This document shows, one piece after another, positions 1 through 13,455 of a DNA stretch of 64,000 nucleotides. Origin of the DNA: Paraescarpia echinospica (taxonomy: Eukaryota; Annelida; Polychaeta; Sabellida; Siboglinidae); assembly GCA_020002185.1 (NCBI GenBank), contig CM034542.1, positions 57,566,273 to 57,630,272 of the forward strand, in the 5' to 3' direction. Made by a program: the position numbers and the translations under genes. Under the pieces are notes generated by a model. It had not been told where the DNA came from. It made no database searches and saw nothing but the letters and a program-made list of their open reading frames with translations. The first letter of the stretch is position 1; every line of letters begins with the position of its first letter.

Positions 1-148
1 TGACATTAGGGCAGCAGGCATCATGATGAGTTCAGCTGTTTGATGGACAATGGCACGAAGGAGTGTTGATACTTGTTAAGCCTGCACCGAGGAATGTCGT
101 AACGTCTGCCAGATGGAAATTCATTATGTAAAACATTTTGTAAAACAT

Positions 149-335
149 ATCACTATTTTCATAACCATTCAATATTTTTAAAACCTATATCTGATCTACT
201 CTTAATCTCCCGGTCTCTATTGTTGCCAAACCACATTTTAGGTGTATTTCACACAAAAAATCTCTCAGTTCTGGCATAATTTCCGTTGCTCTCTGTACTC
301 TTTCTAGCATACCTATGTCCTTCTTATGATATGAC
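149..335 (-). mobile_element. Degenerate 3' fragment of the CR1-like LINE
   Basis: The minus-strand sequence matches the C-terminal ORF2 region of the LINE copies elsewhere in this window (compare 38825-39010), including the MLERVQRATE, DLLCEI/KCGL and ETGRLR phrases. It has several indels. Both ends are decayed. Confidence 0.7.
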
Positions 336-573
336 CTCTCCGTATACATTCTTCTATGTCTAATACACTCTCTCCTGTATTGTTCAGGCATATGATCAAG
401 AAGGAAATTATCTTATATTTTATTAAAACTAGAATGTTTGGTCCTCGCCCCTGTACTCAGTACGCAGTCGGTTTTATAACGAGTGCGTGATTTTGTTGAA
501 ATCATCCAAAGAACTTATTTTGATCGTTCTATATTACAGTGTCCCAGATTAGTAACAAGCTTTCTTGAAGGTC

Positions 574-678
<105 letters not shown>

Positions 679-1778
679 CCGTATCATACATGTGTGCATG
701 TCTAACTCGAATTATAATATCAACTTTAAAGCAAATGTGCCAATTCCGTCACCACTCGATTCCACAAAGCAAAATGCCGCTATGTTCACCAAAAACACGA
801 ATCTGTCTGGTCACGCTCACTGCTATCACTTCCGGGTCGCAAAAATGTGAACCAATTACGTATTGAGCTACCACAACACTATTCTTAAAACGTGTCACGA
901 AAATGTCCAACCGTGACATTTCGCCTAAAGTGCATCGTAAAAGTCACGTATATCCTTGGAAAGACTACGTACATGTACTCTTTCGCGGTAGCGCTCTGCG
1001 TAATGCCGAGCCTATATACGCAGGTAAGGCGTAAGCGATTTGTGCAGTAATTAGGGCACTCGTTGTAGCCACTGCGTCCTGTCTCAAATAGCGCACGGGT
1101 GACGCCTTCAAACGGTCCGCCGGTTTGATTTATTTCGAAGACTATTGCCATCATGACACGAAGCAGAGAGAATAACATTGCGTATTGTGTGTGCGTGCGT
1201 ACCAAGATGTTTTAGTACATACAGTGTATCGTGCACTACATTCTATTCACCTGTTTTGTTTTACCTGGTAACGTTAGACCTATCTGATGTGACGCATTGG
1301 TTATGTTGAAAATGTTTGATGTTTTGTCACACATTGTAACTAGATGTGCTACGCATTGTAACTAAACGTTTTACAACGCTGCATTGTAGCGAACATTCTC
1401 TGATACTCCTCAAAGGGTCGTAGAGAAAAAACATTTGCATTGTCGGTAGCAAACATATATGCACACATGGTCAAGACGAAGGATGCGATCAATATAATTC
1501 CCTTGGTTTGATTCTGTCACGTAAGTGGCATCACCCGGAAACGCTTTGTACTCTGGTCGAGAACATGCACGCACGCACGCGCACACATGCTTGAGGGGGG
1601 CATAGTCCCATTAAATAAAATACATCCGACCATTGTTGATAATCTGCTAACTTGCGTAAGAAATCTTAGAATTTCCCTTCTTACATCCATTCCAATAGAC
1701 CATTAACTTTACAACGGTTAATCAGGCGTACGTTTTCTGTGGCAGGTGCGTGGAACGGGACCGGAAGTGGAGGACAGG

Positions 1779-1875
1779 ATGTGTCGTCACAGCAACGTCA
1801 TGACATTGCTGCTGCTCTTTATATGTACATTGCTCATATCCAGTCTGTGCGCCTTCGAGATCCGGTGGATTCCAG
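1779..1875 (+). CDS. Candidate first exon: signal peptide of a secreted protein
   Basis: The ATG at 1779 has A at -3. It opens a frame with a second in-frame ATG at 1800 and encodes a textbook signal peptide (MTLLLLFICTLLISSLCA), then FEIRWIP. It ends at a strong donor, CCAG/GTGAGA, in phase 1. No continuation exists in frame beyond the donor. The next plus-strand segment I found with a matching phase-1 acceptor is at 16339, giving an intron of about 14.5 kb full of transposon debris. The connection is inferred. The alternative is that this exon belongs to an unseen gene, or is chance. Confidence 0.45.
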
Positions 1876-1925
1876 GTGAGAGACACAAGGACGTTGACTG
1901 AGAGCAAGACCAGTTTTCGCGTATT

Positions 1926-2065
1926 AATTGCAGCGTGGCTGAATTCTTCCAGATAAGTCGATATGGTGTTCGATTGACTGGGTCTGCCAGGGAGTAATGT
2001 GTAAAGCGCTTTGAAAAGTCACAGGGACTGGGTACTGCGCTATATAAGAATACAGCGATACATAG
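1926..2065 (+). mobile_element. SINE, 3' portion
   Basis: Shares with 14040-14130, 18690-18770 and 33525-33590 (opposite orientation) the block with GCAGCGTGGCTGAAT, GTGTTCGATTGA and TCTGCCAGGGAGTAA. Here it is followed by AAAGCGCTTTGA and GCGCTATATAAGAATA, a common invertebrate SINE tail. Confidence 0.55.
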
Positions 2066-3098
2066 TTTAAAAAAAAAGTTATATTTGTTGCCAAATTCGT
2101 GCGCAGAAACGGCTGACGCTGGTGCAATTCGCACTTCTATTGGGATCAGAAATGCGCGATTCAGAGCCAGCTGGTGTGACAAATGGGTGGACTCGAAACG
2201 GTTTATAATACTGTTTTTGACGTACATTTTATTTTCAATATGGTGACATTTGGACAAATGTTTTGTCAAATACTGGGGTCTTGTGATTCTTGCAAGATAT
2301 ATTGCGTATTGCATCATTCGGGTAGTATCGCGATTGATCGATGAGTCGATGAATTGTCACAACCTCAATAGACAGAAGAACAAGCGTTATCCTATTGTCT
2401 GGAAAGCAACCCACGCAATTAATATCTGTCTGCACCCATTCTGTCAGATTTAAGATTGTCTACGTCAGTGGTTCTTAAGCCCTGGGTCGCGACCTAAAAT
2501 TGGGTCGCCAAGCCATTTTGAATGGGTCGCCAAGTGTCTCCAGTGACTCCGAATTTTTCTTTTTGTCCCGCTTGCACACGAAACCTTGTGCATGCGAGAC
2601 GAAAAAGTTTTGCCAGTTGAATGTTGCATGAATTCGATCGAATATCCCAAGGAATTTTAACATTTGGCGTAAGCTGTTGAATATTTTTCATACAAAATAT
2701 TTCGACCTTCTGTCTCCGTCCACCATACACCTGTATTTGGGATTTAGTATGCAAATGTGCTAAATAATACGTCACAAAATACGGTAGATCTTCCGCTTTT
2801 CATGATTTCATGGCTGTAGATGAGGACTTTCTGCCATGAGCCTGGCGCTGCAGTCATGAGGTGGTGCGTGCTAAATAGGGATCCGCTCCACGGCAGGATT
2901 ATTTTTCAATTTTATGGTATATATATATATATATAAACACACATACATATTAATACAACCATCAAGTGACATCAATAATCCGAAGACAATTTGAAATTAC
3001 ATTTATATATATATAATTTTACTGTATAATATACAGTAGTTTATTATAATTATATATGTGAAGACAAACTGTGGTTTGTCTGGATAAATGTAAATAAA

Positions 3099-3312
3099 AA
3101 ACGTAGAAGATCAGTTATCCGCAATCCCAGAAAATCATTTCGACGACTTTCTTTTGAGACACACATTTGTAAAACGTCCATCCATCGCATTCTTAGGAAG
3201 GACATTCATGCATTCCCTTACAAAATCCAAACTGAAAGTGAACTAACTGACCAGCAAAAAGCCAAACGAGTGGAATTTGCCAGGTGGTTCTCCGGAAGAA
3301 CCACTTGCGGAT
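3099..3312 (+). pseudogene. Transposase N-terminal fragment (mariner-like helix-turn-helix region)
   Basis: An open frame without ATG, ending in TGA. It encodes RRRSVIRNPRKSFRRLSFET, then SIHRILRKDIHAFPYKIQTE and ELTDQQKAKRVEFARWF. The S-VHRILRKDLH-PYKIQ...RVEF-W pattern is known from mariner-related transposases and DUF4817-type proteins. It has no catalytic domain and is embedded in the hAT element, either as a nested insertion or as captured sequence. Confidence 0.7.
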
Positions 3313-5335
3313 GACAGAACAAATATGCATATTTCAAAATATGCTCACATCAAAATATACGATGCAAAACGTACATAGAATTATTCCAGTTTTCTGATGA
3401 TAAACAACAACAACAACGGAAGTCAAATTTGGCGTTTAGTAACGAGTTTTTGACTCGTCAATTGAAGAGCGACTAGGTTGTAGGCCGGCTCTATTTCGGG
3501 TTCAGCGATATACACAGGGACCCATAAATGTATATTTTGTTATTTGTGAGTATTTCATGCTAAAAATTACAGTATATATGGCAGTTGTCAACCGAATATA
3601 TATGGTTTAATATGTACTGAAATTAAACTTGCACCACTTAAACGTCAATATGTTGCCGGTTCACACGTAAAATGTTGTTATGATAACTAAAAAAAACTAT
3701 CAGTTCAGTAGGCTTCCAAAACAATCCATGAATCAACGATCTACAGGCCGTGGCGACATGCTGCCTGTGTAAGACGCACTATGTTGTTACGCTGGCGCTG
3801 CGCTCGGGTCAGGTCGAAAAATGAAGCGTAGATCATGCTTCTTCACAGACCTCGCACGGCGTCAATTTTATTCATATTTAGGCAGAATTAAAGTTTATAT
3901 TGATGAGGAATTGTAGTTCGACCGAACAGTGATAAGCACTCGTCCGAACGAAGAAACATGTGCCGGCCACATGCGAATGTAACATAAGCCTTTGCGTAGC
4001 TGTCAACTTTTGCTAATAACTTCACTATTTCACATCCGATCGACCAGAGCTTACTGCCAATGGTTTCGGCATTACATTTGGAATCCATTAAATGTTGTTT
4101 TGTGAAAATTATATTTAATTTGTTGCCGCGCCGACACTTAAAAGGTGAACGATTTGCAAATGTTACCTGAGTGTCGACGCTTAGCGAGGCTTCGGTAGCT
4201 CGCTCGCTACTCGTGCCGTTAGTTAAGTTTCTAACATTCTATTGGATGCGTATGCAAGATATTTCGACATATTGTGGGTCCTAACTGCAAACAAATATGA
4301 TCTACACAACAAATAATATTGTATTGATAACTTGTAGTGAATAATTTGAGTATTTGTTTACCGTTAAAAGTGGATGTCCCCATTGCAATAAAATAGACTG
4401 AGCCACACAACGTTATCAATGGACATTAGTACAAGTCGATCTTTGGTGTGAGGGGCGGGCGATGCCCGTCGTTAACTGACATTTTGCTAAACATTATTTG
4501 TGCTGTTTTCGCTGTTTGTTATCCCACTTTACATGATCGAATATGTTTTATGTATACTGCAACATGTATGTCTTATGTTAAAAACGATTAGGGAATTTCG
4601 AAATATAGTAAATAACAGGAATCTCGGCAAGCGGCGCTGCTACGCCCTTGTCCGACCGGCGAGAATATGTTGGCGTGTTGTTGCTATTTAGACTTTCAAG
4701 TTGCCTTTACAATCTAGGGATACGCATGTAATTACTTTATTATGTTATAATGGTTGTTCTGGTTTCAGGTCCAGAACAGTTTTAATTTTGACAATTTTCC
4801 TTGACTCAAGGTGATCAGGGAAAGGAAACCCATTCACAAAGTCAGATAAAAACCAAACAACATGACATAGCTCAATGAAACTTGTTGTAATGTCCAATTT
4901 TATTTTCCAGGTGTTCATATTTTTATTTGCCCGAGTTATATATTTTTTATTTTATGCCTGTCTCCTGCCAGGTGCTAAACTGCCAAAACAACACATTTCC
5001 TCATTTTGAAAACATGATATCTTGAAAACTATCATTCACATCCATCTCATATTCTGTGTACTAATTGTACATGTTGTTGTCCTTGGACAGGTGTAATATT
5101 ATGATATTCAAGATATTAATAAAAAAATTGTATTAGGTCAAAATGACATTTTTATAACAAAATGCTTGCCCGATCCTATATAGTCGGATTTTGTTAAGTA
5201 GAAAAAAATGTGTACTGGTAATTTCTTATGTTTAACTAACATTGCACTTTTCATAGTTGTACTGAAACATCAGCTTGATAACCAAATGTCGCTGTACAGT
5301 CGGTCATTTATAGCTCCATGGTCGGATTCATACGT

Positions 5336-5359
5336 ATATATATATATATATATATATAC
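5336..5359. repeat. (TA)n microsatellite
   Basis: About 12 TA units inside the hAT element. Confidence 0.9.
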
Positions 5360-6039
5360 TTATTTTGTTACATTTTCCATGTGAAATGTTGGTTAGGCTG
5401 TATAATTGGTTTGAAACTTAGTAGATATTTTTATAGCGTGAATTATCGGTCTGGCGGAAGAATTAGACACAAAACCGGTAGGTCGAGAGATTATCCCCCA
5501 AATGAAGAAAACTGGTATGTTCTACTACCAAAGCGGGAGACATGGCCCCTCTGAATAATTTGTAGGGTGTACCCCTTTTTACGTCGATAAAGCAAGGGAA
5601 GTCGCTGATTCTTGTGTGATTCTTACATGCTCAGCAAGCAACTTTAATAAGTGTTCTCATTTATAACTCATCTATGTTTTGTCCATTTATGTTTTAATAT
5701 ATATATTTTTTAATTATATATTTTATCAACCAACTGTTTTAAGGCATGGGTCGCCAAGCAAGTCTTGCGACCGAATTTTGGTTCGCGGCCAAAAAAGGTT
5801 AAGAACCGCTGGTCTAGGTCATGCGACTCAATTCTGTGGTATTGCGCTTCTTTTGCGATGGTTCGATTGTTGGAAATGTCATTCTGGTTTGGTTTCCATT
5901 TCCACAACACAGTTACGACTCTAGGTGTGCCAATTGTCATGCTTTTTGTCAAAATGTGCACAATTCGCTTAATGTTTAGCTTTCACACGCCGTATTATTA
6001 TTCACATCTGTCACACGTTGCTCGTATTAGTAAGTTGTA

Positions 6040-7000
6040 AGCCTGCTACATTTTGCCAACGCTTCATTCGATCCAGTTCTATTCCGACGGGATTGCTCTC
6101 GCGCCCGGAATAGCGTAGGCGTTAGATGTCGTGTCGACGAAACAATTTCGTCCACACTCAGTGTGGCGCCCTGTCATTTTGTTTCGACGTTCGTGACACA
6201 ACGTAATCACGTACGATACGACAACGGCTTGTTTCCGCGATGCAGTTGACAGGCAACCTACGTTCACTACTGCTATAATATCGCACGGACGGCCCGAATA
6301 CAAGACGGTTTATTTGATTTTCAAGGAATACGGCTGTATACTACATTGTTTACACGGATTTGCCTCAGATGAAAGAAACTGTGCATAAATACATTTATTA
6401 TAGAGTTCATCACGCAAGTATACGAATAACAAACTTATTTAATGTGGGGGCCGAAGATAAAACATTTTGATGTTAAGCAAATTACCGTCAAAACCTGGCG
6501 GATTGTGTGTGTGTGCGTTATTTGTCTGCTACATAACTAATGACGACGTCTAATGAATTGTTTGGGAGAATGCGGATGGTTGTTACAGTCTTTTCTTACT
6601 TTCATCTTTGTAATAACAGTTCCTTAACTTGTGTTGCTGCCATGAATAACTTAAATACATGATCTATCTATGGGTGCAAATAATGTCGATGTAGCTTTGT
6701 TCAAATCATGATGGTTTGGTCATTCAAAAAGGTATCTCCTGTGACAAACTGCCACATACTCGGGTTGGTTGTCATAGACTGTAGGTGCTTTGATAATGGG
6801 AAGTGTGTTTACAACCAATATTAACCTAGTGAAAGATGCAATCTGAAGAGTGCCTGGTGGCGTATCAATGAATTTGTAAAAACACTGCAAATGGCTAAAA
6901 ACTGCGATACCAAACTTTTCACGTTAAGCATATTTTTTAATCACATGCTGCACGGAAAATATTTGTTGGAATCATCATTTCAACCTAACATACTTTGACA
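6040..7000. other. No gene recognised
   Basis: AT-rich sequence with only short chance frames. I see no splice-bounded exon, repeat family or RNA gene. Confidence 0.5.
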
Positions 7001-7009
7001 CACCGAATT

Positions 7010-7445
7010 GAAGAAATTGCCCCACGCAGCTTGGCAGAATGGTTCCTCACCATCAACGAATCCAAAACCGAAAGAACATCTGTCCAGAGACACACCGACT
7101 GAATATCTGAGGAGTGGCGGATGACAAAGAAGCTAGGCTCATTACTGCGAGACGCAGAGGATGTCGCACGCCGTAAACAGCTCCAACTGTAGCATTTCGG
7201 AAGCTGTGGACAGTCTGGTTCAGGCGGATTCAGATCAGTTTGAAGCTACGGCTTTGCTAACGAACTTCCCTGCTCAGCTTGCAATTGAAGAATACTTCAA
7301 GCCGGACAAGGGCGGCTTTCGTGGGCGACCTCGGGTGACATTGTCAACGATGCTGAACGGGGACTTGAATCAAGTCAGAAAGCTACGTGCTCTCAACCGC
7401 GCCGAATGCACGAACTGTCGAAGCAGATCATTGAACTGGCATAAT
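7010..7445 (+). pseudogene. LINE reverse-transcriptase C-terminal fragment (RTE/BovB-like debris)
   Basis: Reading across frames gives AEWFLTINESKTERTSVQRH, then EEWRMTKKLGSLLRDAEDVA, RRKQLQL, RKLWTVWFRRIQISLKLRL and later GRPRVTLSTMLNGDL. KKLGSLL-D-EDV-RRKQLA-AAF-KLW and RGRPR-TL are typical of degraded non-LTR ORF2 C-termini. Stops and at least two frameshifts make it non-functional. Confidence 0.6.
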
Positions 7446-7449
7446 CGAA

Positions 7450-8560
7450 TCTTACATCATTTGAAATGCGAACATGCTTATTACACGTATACCTTGACAT
7501 GTGTAATGTGAGTTTGAAAACCTCCGCCTCCATCAAGATTTAACAAGACTTGTTGCTGTGCGAATGAATTTGCCGTTAGACATTTGAGAGCTTACAATCG
7601 ATACTATTCGACATGACAATCTCCTCAAACGCAACTAAATATACACAAGTCGTTGCTATAACCATAAATACCCGAGGTAGTAACATCTCAAAATTTTACT
7701 TATGGCATGAAAAATGCGAACACGTCGCCACCGTGTTAATATTAAGTCACAAAACAAACAATTACAACTGGGAGTTGTCCACTAAACGGTCACTGCAGTG
7801 TGACGTCAATCCTGCATGTTGCCGCCTTCTAGCCCTAGCCTAGGGAAAACACTAGGTCTAGACTAGAGGCATTGTGACAACCAACCCGGTCTCACCTACC
7901 ACACAATTCCCAGTAAGGTGATATATTTTTAAACAGGTAATCCACTTAACTGCCAGTTTACGCTATCACAAGTAATAACTGTATCAACACCTTGTTTATT
8001 ATACCTTATCGTTGATTGGATCTTTTTCGAAATGTGAGAGTGCGATATAGGCGGAAACGGAAGTAACAGCGAAACGAGGTAACCGCACGACAGTTGTGAA
8101 TAAGACGCGCGTCAAACCGGACGTTAAAGGTGGCGGTCACGCGTCAAAGCAATCTTGTTGATTAACAAAAAATGTAATGGTTATTCTGTGAGATTCCCTC
8201 CATAAGACACGTGTACACGCACAGTAATCAAACACCAATACGACACGTGGGCGACACGCAATGTAATGAGTTTAGAATACCCATCCTCGAAAACACTGGG
8301 GAGTTTGCTATCTAGATTCAAAACACTCAGAGTCCTGGTTCAAAACTTAACGTTTTCGTCATAAGATCTTGTTCGTATTTATCATGCAATCATAATATAA
8401 ACTTTAACTATAACCAGTTGTAGTATAAATACTGTAACATGCTGACCGCTAATTATGAACGAGCGTGCGTGTGCGAGTGCTCCCGCGCGCGCGGGCGTGC
8501 ACGTGGCATGCGTATATGTGTACGTGCGTATCCTTGAAAGTATTGTATCATAGTTTTATA
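7450..8560. other. No gene recognised
   Basis: I found only chance frames here. A short GC-rich alternating CG/TG patch lies at 8460-8530. No splice-bounded exons were found. Confidence 0.45.
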
Positions 8561-8566
8561 CAATAA

Positions 8567-8568
8567 AC

Positions 8569-8600
<32 letters not shown>
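8567..8600. repeat. (CAT)n microsatellite after AATAAA
   Basis: About 11 CAT/ATC units immediately after ACAATAAAC. This looks like the simple-repeat tail of a retrotransposed copy whose body is no longer recognisable. Confidence 0.8.
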
Positions 8601-8602
<2 letters not shown>

Positions 8603-9496
8603 TACATCACTTAAACAACTTCTTAATGTGTTTAGTGAATATACTTACAAACGGCTCTTTTTCTAGGAGATAATTCCCTAATCCTATTGTGCCCGGATAA
8701 GATTTATATGCCATATTTTCAGACTAAGACAATTGAGAAAAAAACCGTCTCTTGCCGGTTGACTCTGTGACATGACGCGTTGTCCGGACGAATTGAACCT
8801 TAAACGACTGTATAATCAGGGTATCAGCCAGGGTCTTCGCGAAATATCTTTTATGCGAATCCCTTTTTCGGAAACGAACACTTCCTTATGCATGGTCACC
8901 AAAATAAATATTAGTTTACAAAAGTACCCATCCGAGGGTGAGCCGTGTACAACGACCGTTGTGTGTTTTGTACCGAGTATAAGCTCTGTACCGAGTGGCT
9001 GTCTCGTGTGTCAAGGTTATCAAAGTGGTATGTAGTACGGCGATGTCGCCCTCGTATGACCTATGCCGGAGAGATGGCGTGTACTATGAGGAACCTAGTG
9101 GGACACCAACCTTTCTCCGGACTATTTATGTGACAGGAACAATACTCTTTTGTTAATCAATGATATAATGTATTCATATAAACTAAACAACAACGACTCC
9201 GTGTACTTTCATGTTTTGCAGTTGATTATTGCTGGTAAATGAACGTATCGATTTACTGATTACGGTTGATGGCGCTGGATCCAGTGCTTTTATGCATGCT
9301 AACATCCTTCCTCCTCCCGTAATCCCCCGCGTCGTAGGTTCACGTCACGAATTAGATTCCTACCTCTTGACGACTTATTGCCATCTCTCTCGCTCGTCTG
9401 TCGGTTTCTCACATTCTCTGCTGCTGATACCTGCCTTTTCCTAATTTATATTTACACTCTCTACCCACCTTAATTGTGTTCTCCTTCTACTGTCCT

Positions 9497-10688
9497 CTAG
9501 AAGATAGTGCTGGAAATACAATATCAGAGGGATTCTTAATGGCAGAAGACCTGAATGAGTATTTTAGTTCAGTGTTTACCAGGGAAGATATTAGTTCACT
9601 GCCAGTACCAGAGGCTAAGTTCAAGGGGGCAGATTCAGACTATTTAGGACAGTTAGTTTTAACCTCGGAAATGGTAGCTAAGAAAATAAGGGCTATGAAG
9701 GATAATAAATCACCTGGAGTGGACGGGATTCCGCCCAAACTACTATTGGAAATTGTAGAACAAATTAGCGTACCGCTTGCAACAGTTTTCAATTTGTCAT
9801 TAGAAGAGGGAGTGGTTCCTTTAGAATGGAAAGAGGCAAACATTATACCGTTATTTAAAAAAGGTTCGAGAAACAAGTCAGAGAACTATAGACCAGTGAG
9901 TTTAACATCAGTGATTTGCAAATTATTAGAAAGACTAATTAAAGATCACATGGTGGATTTTCTTGTTAAACATAACTTGATAAACCCATCTCAACATGGG
10001 TTTTTAAAAGCGAGTCATGCTTAACAAATATGTTATGTTTTTTGGAAGACATCACTAGGTGGGTAGATGAGGGATCACCAGTAGATATCATCTATTTAGA
10101 TTTTCAAAAAGCTTTCGACAAAATACCACATCAAAGATTACTCCTTAAGCTAAAGGCCCATGGCATAGGAAATGGTATAATAAACTGGATAGAAAAATGG
10201 CTGAATGACAGAAGACAACGTGTAGTAGTTGATGGGGAGGCTTCAAACTGGAAATCGGTATTGAGTGAGGTACCACAGGGATCAGTACTAGGACCTATAT
10301 TATTCTTAATATATATCAACGATTTGGACGATGATATAACAAGCAAGGTGTTAAAATTTGCGGATGATACAAAAGTGTTTAGAAGGATTAAAAGTGATGG
10401 AGACAGACAGCATTTACAAGATGATCTTGATAGGTTGATCAAATGGTCTGAAAAGTGGCAAATGCTGTTCAATTTTGGGAAATGTAAATGCCTCCACACA
10501 GGTCATGGGAATGAAGAGGTAAAATATAAAATGGGGGGTACTGTTCTAAGTACTACTGTAAAAGAAAAGGACTTGAGGTTAACCATTAGTGCTGATATGA
10601 AGGTTTCAGAGCAGTGCGGAATTGCAGCGTCAAAGGGAAATCAAATCCTTGGATTAATTAGGCGAAATATAGCGTATAAGAAAAAATA
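9497..10688 (+). pseudogene. Reverse transcriptase of LINE copy 1 (frameshifted)
   Basis: RT blocks in order: KDNKSPGVDGIPPKLL; EWKEANIIPLFKKGSRN; NYRPVSLTSVICKLLERL; then, after loss of one base near 10011, [38 protein letters not shown] and LKFADDTKVF. The FADD catalytic motif is intact. G-to-E changes the conserved SGVPQGS. A TAA ends the second frame at 10687, and the C-terminal domain continues at 10780-11166. Confidence 0.88.
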
Positions 10689-10779
10689 ATTAATAGTACC
10701 GCTGTACAAAACAATAGTGAGGCCTCATTTATAATATTGTATACAAGCATGGAGGCCGTATCGCAAGAAGGACATAGAT

Positions 10780-11166
10780 ATGCTAGAAAGAGTACAGAGG
10801 AGAGCGACTAAAATGATACCAAATCTGAGGGATCTTAGTTACGAAATACGCCTAAAAGAATGTGGTTTAACAACATTAGAGACCAGGAGATTGAGAGGAG
10901 ATCACATAGAAGTGTTTAAAATATTGAATGGTTATGAAAATATTGATAGAAACATTTTTTTCTCAGTTAAAAAAAATAGAAGGACCAGAGGACATGAAGC
11001 TACATTAGTAAAGGAGCAGTGTAGATTAGATATAAGAAAGTTCTCATTCTCACAAAGGACTGTAAATGAATGGAACAGATTATCTCCTGATTGTGTTGGT
11101 GCTAGTAGCGTGAATATGTTTAAAAATAAAATCGACACACACCTTAAAAAGGCGGGATACATGTAG
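10780..11166 (+). pseudogene. LINE copy 1, ORF2 C-terminal domain
   Basis: Continues the RT polypeptide after a frame break: MLERVQRRATKMIPNLRDLS, ECGLTTLETRRLRGDHIEVF and FSQRTVNEWNRLSPDCVGAS, to a TAG. The same block occurs at 27560-27946 and, reversed, at 38600-39000. It is characteristic of this Jockey/CR1-group family. Confidence 0.88.
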
Positions 11167-11289
11167 ATAAAAAGTATTGGACTCTCGATAAGCCAAAAGG
11201 CTTCCTTGTCCACCTGCCATCCAGAGTAATTTTCTGGATGGCAATCTTGTTAAATCTCTTGTTAAATCTCTACTGCCGTCTGTTGTTTC

Positions 11290-11540
11290 CATGATTTCTA
11301 GTTCAATCTTTTCTCGGCTATCCACTGCATTTGTCCTGCTCATTGAAATGTTCTCCAAACTGTGCCTTCCTGTGCAATATTCTTAACACAACATAGTATC
11401 TTAATCTTGGTCTGCGTTTTCCCCTTCGTCTTAGCCGTTTCACCGCCTCAGCTCTCATTGGTAGTCGGCGCGCCTCCATCTTATCACTTACAATGGCACA
11501 TCTTCCGTCATCTTACGACTTCTTCTTCTTAATTTTGTTC
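11290..11540 (-). pseudogene. LINE C-terminal debris (tentative)
   Basis: The minus-strand translation contains KMEARRLPMRAEAVKRLRRR and GKRRPRLRYYVVLRI, which resembles the RRGRP-RW block near the C-terminus of several LINE families. Frames are broken and the assignment is weak. Confidence 0.35.
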
Positions 11541-11611
11541 TATTTCCCCTTTCTCGCTTGCGGGGTGGTATCCGCGTAAACTAATTTGTAGCCTTTTCTG
11601 CTTTTTGTGTT

Positions 11612-12310
<699 letters not shown>

Positions 12311-12319
12311 CTACCCGTT

Positions 12320-12720
12320 TACGTGAACAGTATGCAACCTCTCCTATCAGGTCATTTATATTCCTGCTATCAACCTTTTTCACGTTACACTTTTTGCGTT
12401 ACTTGCCTTTCCCTTTCTTTTTGTGGAAACCTTTTTGTCCGTACCGACATCCTCTACCTTTTCCTTCCAGATAGTAGCAAAGACGTACCTTTACCTGACC
12501 TTCAGTCACAGTTCCGCCACGGTAAACAAACCCACTCTATTCTCCTCCTACGTAGTGACAACTCCCCCTCTGTGGTTCCCAACACTGCAACCACTCTTAC
12601 TTTTGATTTTTTTATACTGAATCCTGACTTGAATTGCTTCTGACATTCCCGCCCACATAATCGTTGCCCTAACCATCCACATTAAGACCGGTTCACAAAC
12701 TACGTAGGGTCTAAACGTCC
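12320..12720. other. No gene recognised; possible LINE debris
   Basis: The base composition continues that of the adjacent LINE fragment, but I cannot identify any protein block. Confidence 0.3.
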
Positions 12721-12722
12721 CA

Positions 12723-12881
12723 GGGGCCGGTTTCATGAAGCGGCTAAGAACGTTCTTAATGCTAAGATGATTGTCTTAGTAAATGACGTTATTTTTTAAT
12801 ATAAGCGAGCATAGGAGTTTACGCAAACACGTGATGCTAAGTAATTACATAACTTTAATTACGCTTCATGAAACCAGCCCC
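12723..12881. mobile_element. MITE, 159 bp
   Basis: Terminal inverted repeats GGGGCCGGTTTCATGAAGCG (12723-12742) and CGCTTCATGAAACCAGCCCC (12862-12881), 19 of 20 bases matching. Subterminal GCTAAG and TTCTTA motifs. No clear target duplication. Confidence 0.8.
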
Positions 12882-13064
12882 TTATTTCCTTCCATGTCTA
12901 GCTATATACCCTTGCGACTGACTCTCCAATTATAAACTTGGGTAATCATTCATCCGATGATACCCGCGTGTAGACCGAAACCCTGCTCTCCCGTCCACAT
13001 CACATCGTTCTTGTGCAAGTCCGTAGGCCATTCATGCTGCATACTGTCGTGTCATTTTTGCCGT

Positions 13065-13455
13065 GTCTTCTGCATTCCCTCGTTGCCTCTGCCACCGCTT
13101 TCAAGTCGTCTGCACCCAATATCGGCCACAGAGCATGGTGTCTTGACACATTTCCACTGATCGGATTCATCATAAAAACGAACCCAAACAGTCCTAATGG
13201 TAACACACGTTTATGTTTTCTTTATCTCGAAACTCTTTTGACATCTCATCTCCAACTCTTCTGCATGCCGTTCCTCGTTGCCATCTGCCACCAGGTTCAT
13301 TGCGCCTGCACACGCTATCGTCCACAGCACTTCGTGTCTTGACACGTTTGTACTGATCAGATTAGTCACGAACACGAACCAAAACAGTCTTAATATTAGA
13401 ACACTTTGATGTCTTCTCTATCTTGAAATTCGTTTGACCTGTCTTCTCCGATTAT
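13065..13455. repeat. Diverged tandem duplication, about 197 bp x 2
   Basis: CTTCTGCATTCCCTCGTTGCC...GTGTCTTGACAC and the following 110 bases recur about 197 bases later with roughly 75-80 percent identity. No coding potential recognised. Confidence 0.7.

Larger units (their letters stand above)
2458..5819. mobile_element. hAT-type DNA transposon, probably non-autonomous, with 8-bp target duplication
   Basis: Left terminus CAGTGGTTCTTAAGCCCTGG at 2466. The right terminus, read inward from 5811, is CAGCGGTTCTTAACCTTTTT. The element of about 3346 bp is flanked by GTCTACGT (2458-2465) and GTCTAGGT (5812-5819), 7 of 8 bases identical. CAG-GGTTCTTAA termini and 8-bp duplications are hallmarks of the hAT superfamily. 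Subterminal GGGTCGC and GGGTCGCCAAG motifs recur near both ends. I found no hAT transposase inside, only an unrelated transposase fragment (3099-3312) and AT-rich sequence. Confidence 0.8.
9489..11268 (+). mobile_element. CR1-like LINE copy 1 (5'-truncated)
   Basis: Covers most of the RT domain and the 3' end. It starts within ORF2 at the equivalent of 26271 in copy 2. It ends in the conserved tail (CTCGATAAGCCAAAAGGCTT...) and repeats of TTGTTAAATC. TCTACTG occurs at 9486-9492 and 11269-11275, a possible 7-bp target duplication. Reading frame breaks near 10010 and 10688. Confidence 0.9.

Noticed and set aside
7161..7511. 116-aa frame starting at an ATG
   Set aside because: It overlaps a recognisable but frameshifted LINE RT C-terminus. 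The ATG frame mixes parts of two real frames.
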